Source: a candidate division Zixibacteria bacterium DG_27 (lineage in GTDB: Bacteria > Zixibacteria > MSB-5A5 > DG-27). Taken from it: a stretch of 5,847 bases of DNA. Position numbers and translations under genes: made by a program. Within the stretch, counting starts at the first letter, position 1. Each line of letters opens with the position of its first letter. The stretch lies in the NCBI GenBank assembly GCA_001302725.1, contig LIZU01000099.1, positions 1 through 5,847 on the forward strand, read 5' to 3'. Below are positions 5,253 to 5,847 of this stretch, piece after piece. The notes under the pieces are model-generated. The model made no database searches. It worked only from the letters and a program-made list of their open reading frames with translations, and had not been told where the DNA came from.

Positions 5253-5847
5253 TTAGGGGCAAAGAGGAATGAAGAATCTATCTTCCTTTTTTTCGCCTGA
5301 TGCGAGCCAAATACCTCCTCCAGCTACCGCGACAGCCCCAAGACCAATGAGCATCCATGTTGTGTTGCTCAACCCTAAAAATTCTTCAGTTAGAGCTTCC
5401 CCGGTCGGGTATTCACCAACCTGTGCGACCATGACCGCTTTCTCTCCCGAAGCCATGATTGAGGGTATGGTCACCGACTCTCTGGATGCTATCGTGGCCA
5501 GGACAATACGGTCCTGGTTCTGAATGGACAGGGGACATCGAATGCTCTTTACCGTCACCGAACCGTTGGGGTGGAGGGTAATCGAGCCAACGGTCTCTTC
5601 GCTCCTTGGAGAAACCAGGGAGCCCGTGGAGGCCTGAAGCGGATGAGGCCTTCCGATGGATAACTTCCTCACGTTGAAGCTCATGTTGGCACCAGAGGGT
5701 ATGCGGAAGGAGATCCTTCCCTGAAAGAGGTGACATTGGTCATCGCGCTGAAAGGAGAAGAGGCTGTTCTCAGCTGCCTCCACCTGGCTGTTGTTCGCCA
5801 GAGCAACAAAGGCGAGACCCTTTTCGGTCTTAATCCGTACCCCTTGA
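5253..5847 (-). CDS. FecR-like domain protein with C-terminal membrane segment (5' part beyond window)
   Basis: The frame is open from the right edge to a TAA at 5255-5253, giving 197 residues. The GTG at 5783 is only an internal Val codon, since coding-like sequence (RIKTEKGLAFVALANNSQ) continues upstream of it. The visible part is rich in beta-strands. The stretch from KTEKGLAFVAL through HLFQGRISFRIPSGANMSF to VRKLSIG resembles the FecR beta domain. A second strand-rich block follows (SITLHPNGSVTVKSIRCPLSI). Near the C-terminus, residues about 164-183 of the visible part form one Gly/Ala-rich hydrophobic segment (WMLIGLGAVAVAGGGIWLAS) followed by charged EKKEDR and a short tail. Role unknown; it may be a periplasmic, membrane-held protein of the EPS locus. 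The FecR assignment is by pattern and is tentative. The gene precedes the exporter by 87 bases on the same strand. Confidence 0.75.
   Translation of the reverse strand, partial: QGVRIKTEKGLAFVALANNSQVEAAENSLFSFQRDDQCHLFQGRISFRIPSGANMSFNVRKLSIGRPHPLQASTGSLVSPRSEETVGSITLHPNGSVTVKSIRCPLSIQNQDRIVLATIASRESVTIPSIMASGEKAVMVAQVGEYPTGEALTEEFLGLSNTTWMLIGLGAVAVAGGGIWLASGEKKEDRFFIPLCP

Overview
The window reads as part of an exopolysaccharide (EPS) or capsule export locus from a Gram-negative bacterium. All five recognisable genes lie on the minus strand, so transcription runs from right to left. The outer-membrane lipoprotein exporter and the fused Wzz/BY-kinase are Gram-negative components. The style of the genes and the intergenic repeats suggest a deltaproteobacterial (Desulfobacterota-like) or related environmental genome. 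That placement is an impression and is not proven by anything in the window.

Layout in transcription order. (1) 5847-5253: the C-terminal part of a FecR-like protein with a C-terminal membrane segment; its N-terminus lies beyond the right edge. (2) 5165-4065: a Wza-type lipoprotein with a polysaccharide export domain and SLBB domains. (3) 4049-1773: a Wzc-type chain-length determinant fused to a bacterial tyrosine autokinase, complete with Walker A, A' and B motifs and a C-terminal tyrosine cluster. (4) 1611-367: a membrane-anchored TPR protein with a C-terminal beta-sandwich, carbohydrate-binding-like domain. (5) 212-1: the J-domain of a DnaJ-like protein that runs off the left edge.

The exporter and the co-polymerase/kinase are only 15 bases apart and are surely co-transcribed. 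They would form the trans-envelope machine that controls polymer length and moves polysaccharide to the cell surface. The TPR/beta-sandwich protein probably works on the periplasmic side of the same pathway, but this is inferred from position and domains only.

The most unusual content is intergenic. The two gaps flanking the TPR gene (1612-1772 and 213-366) are filled with degenerate short-period tandem repeats of three families: a 9-base family with AAC (GTT on the plus strand) at a fixed phase, a 6-base family (CCTTAA/CCTCAA/CCTTAG) present in both gaps, and a 7-base family (TTCGTGN). One 9-base array runs into the 3' end of the kinase gene and supplies its last codons and stop. The two genes behind these repeats lack a clear Shine-Dalgarno sequence, unlike the exporter and kinase genes. 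No RNA genes, mobile elements, CRISPR arrays or convincing intrinsic terminators were seen. No gene-free stretch exceeds about 160 bases.
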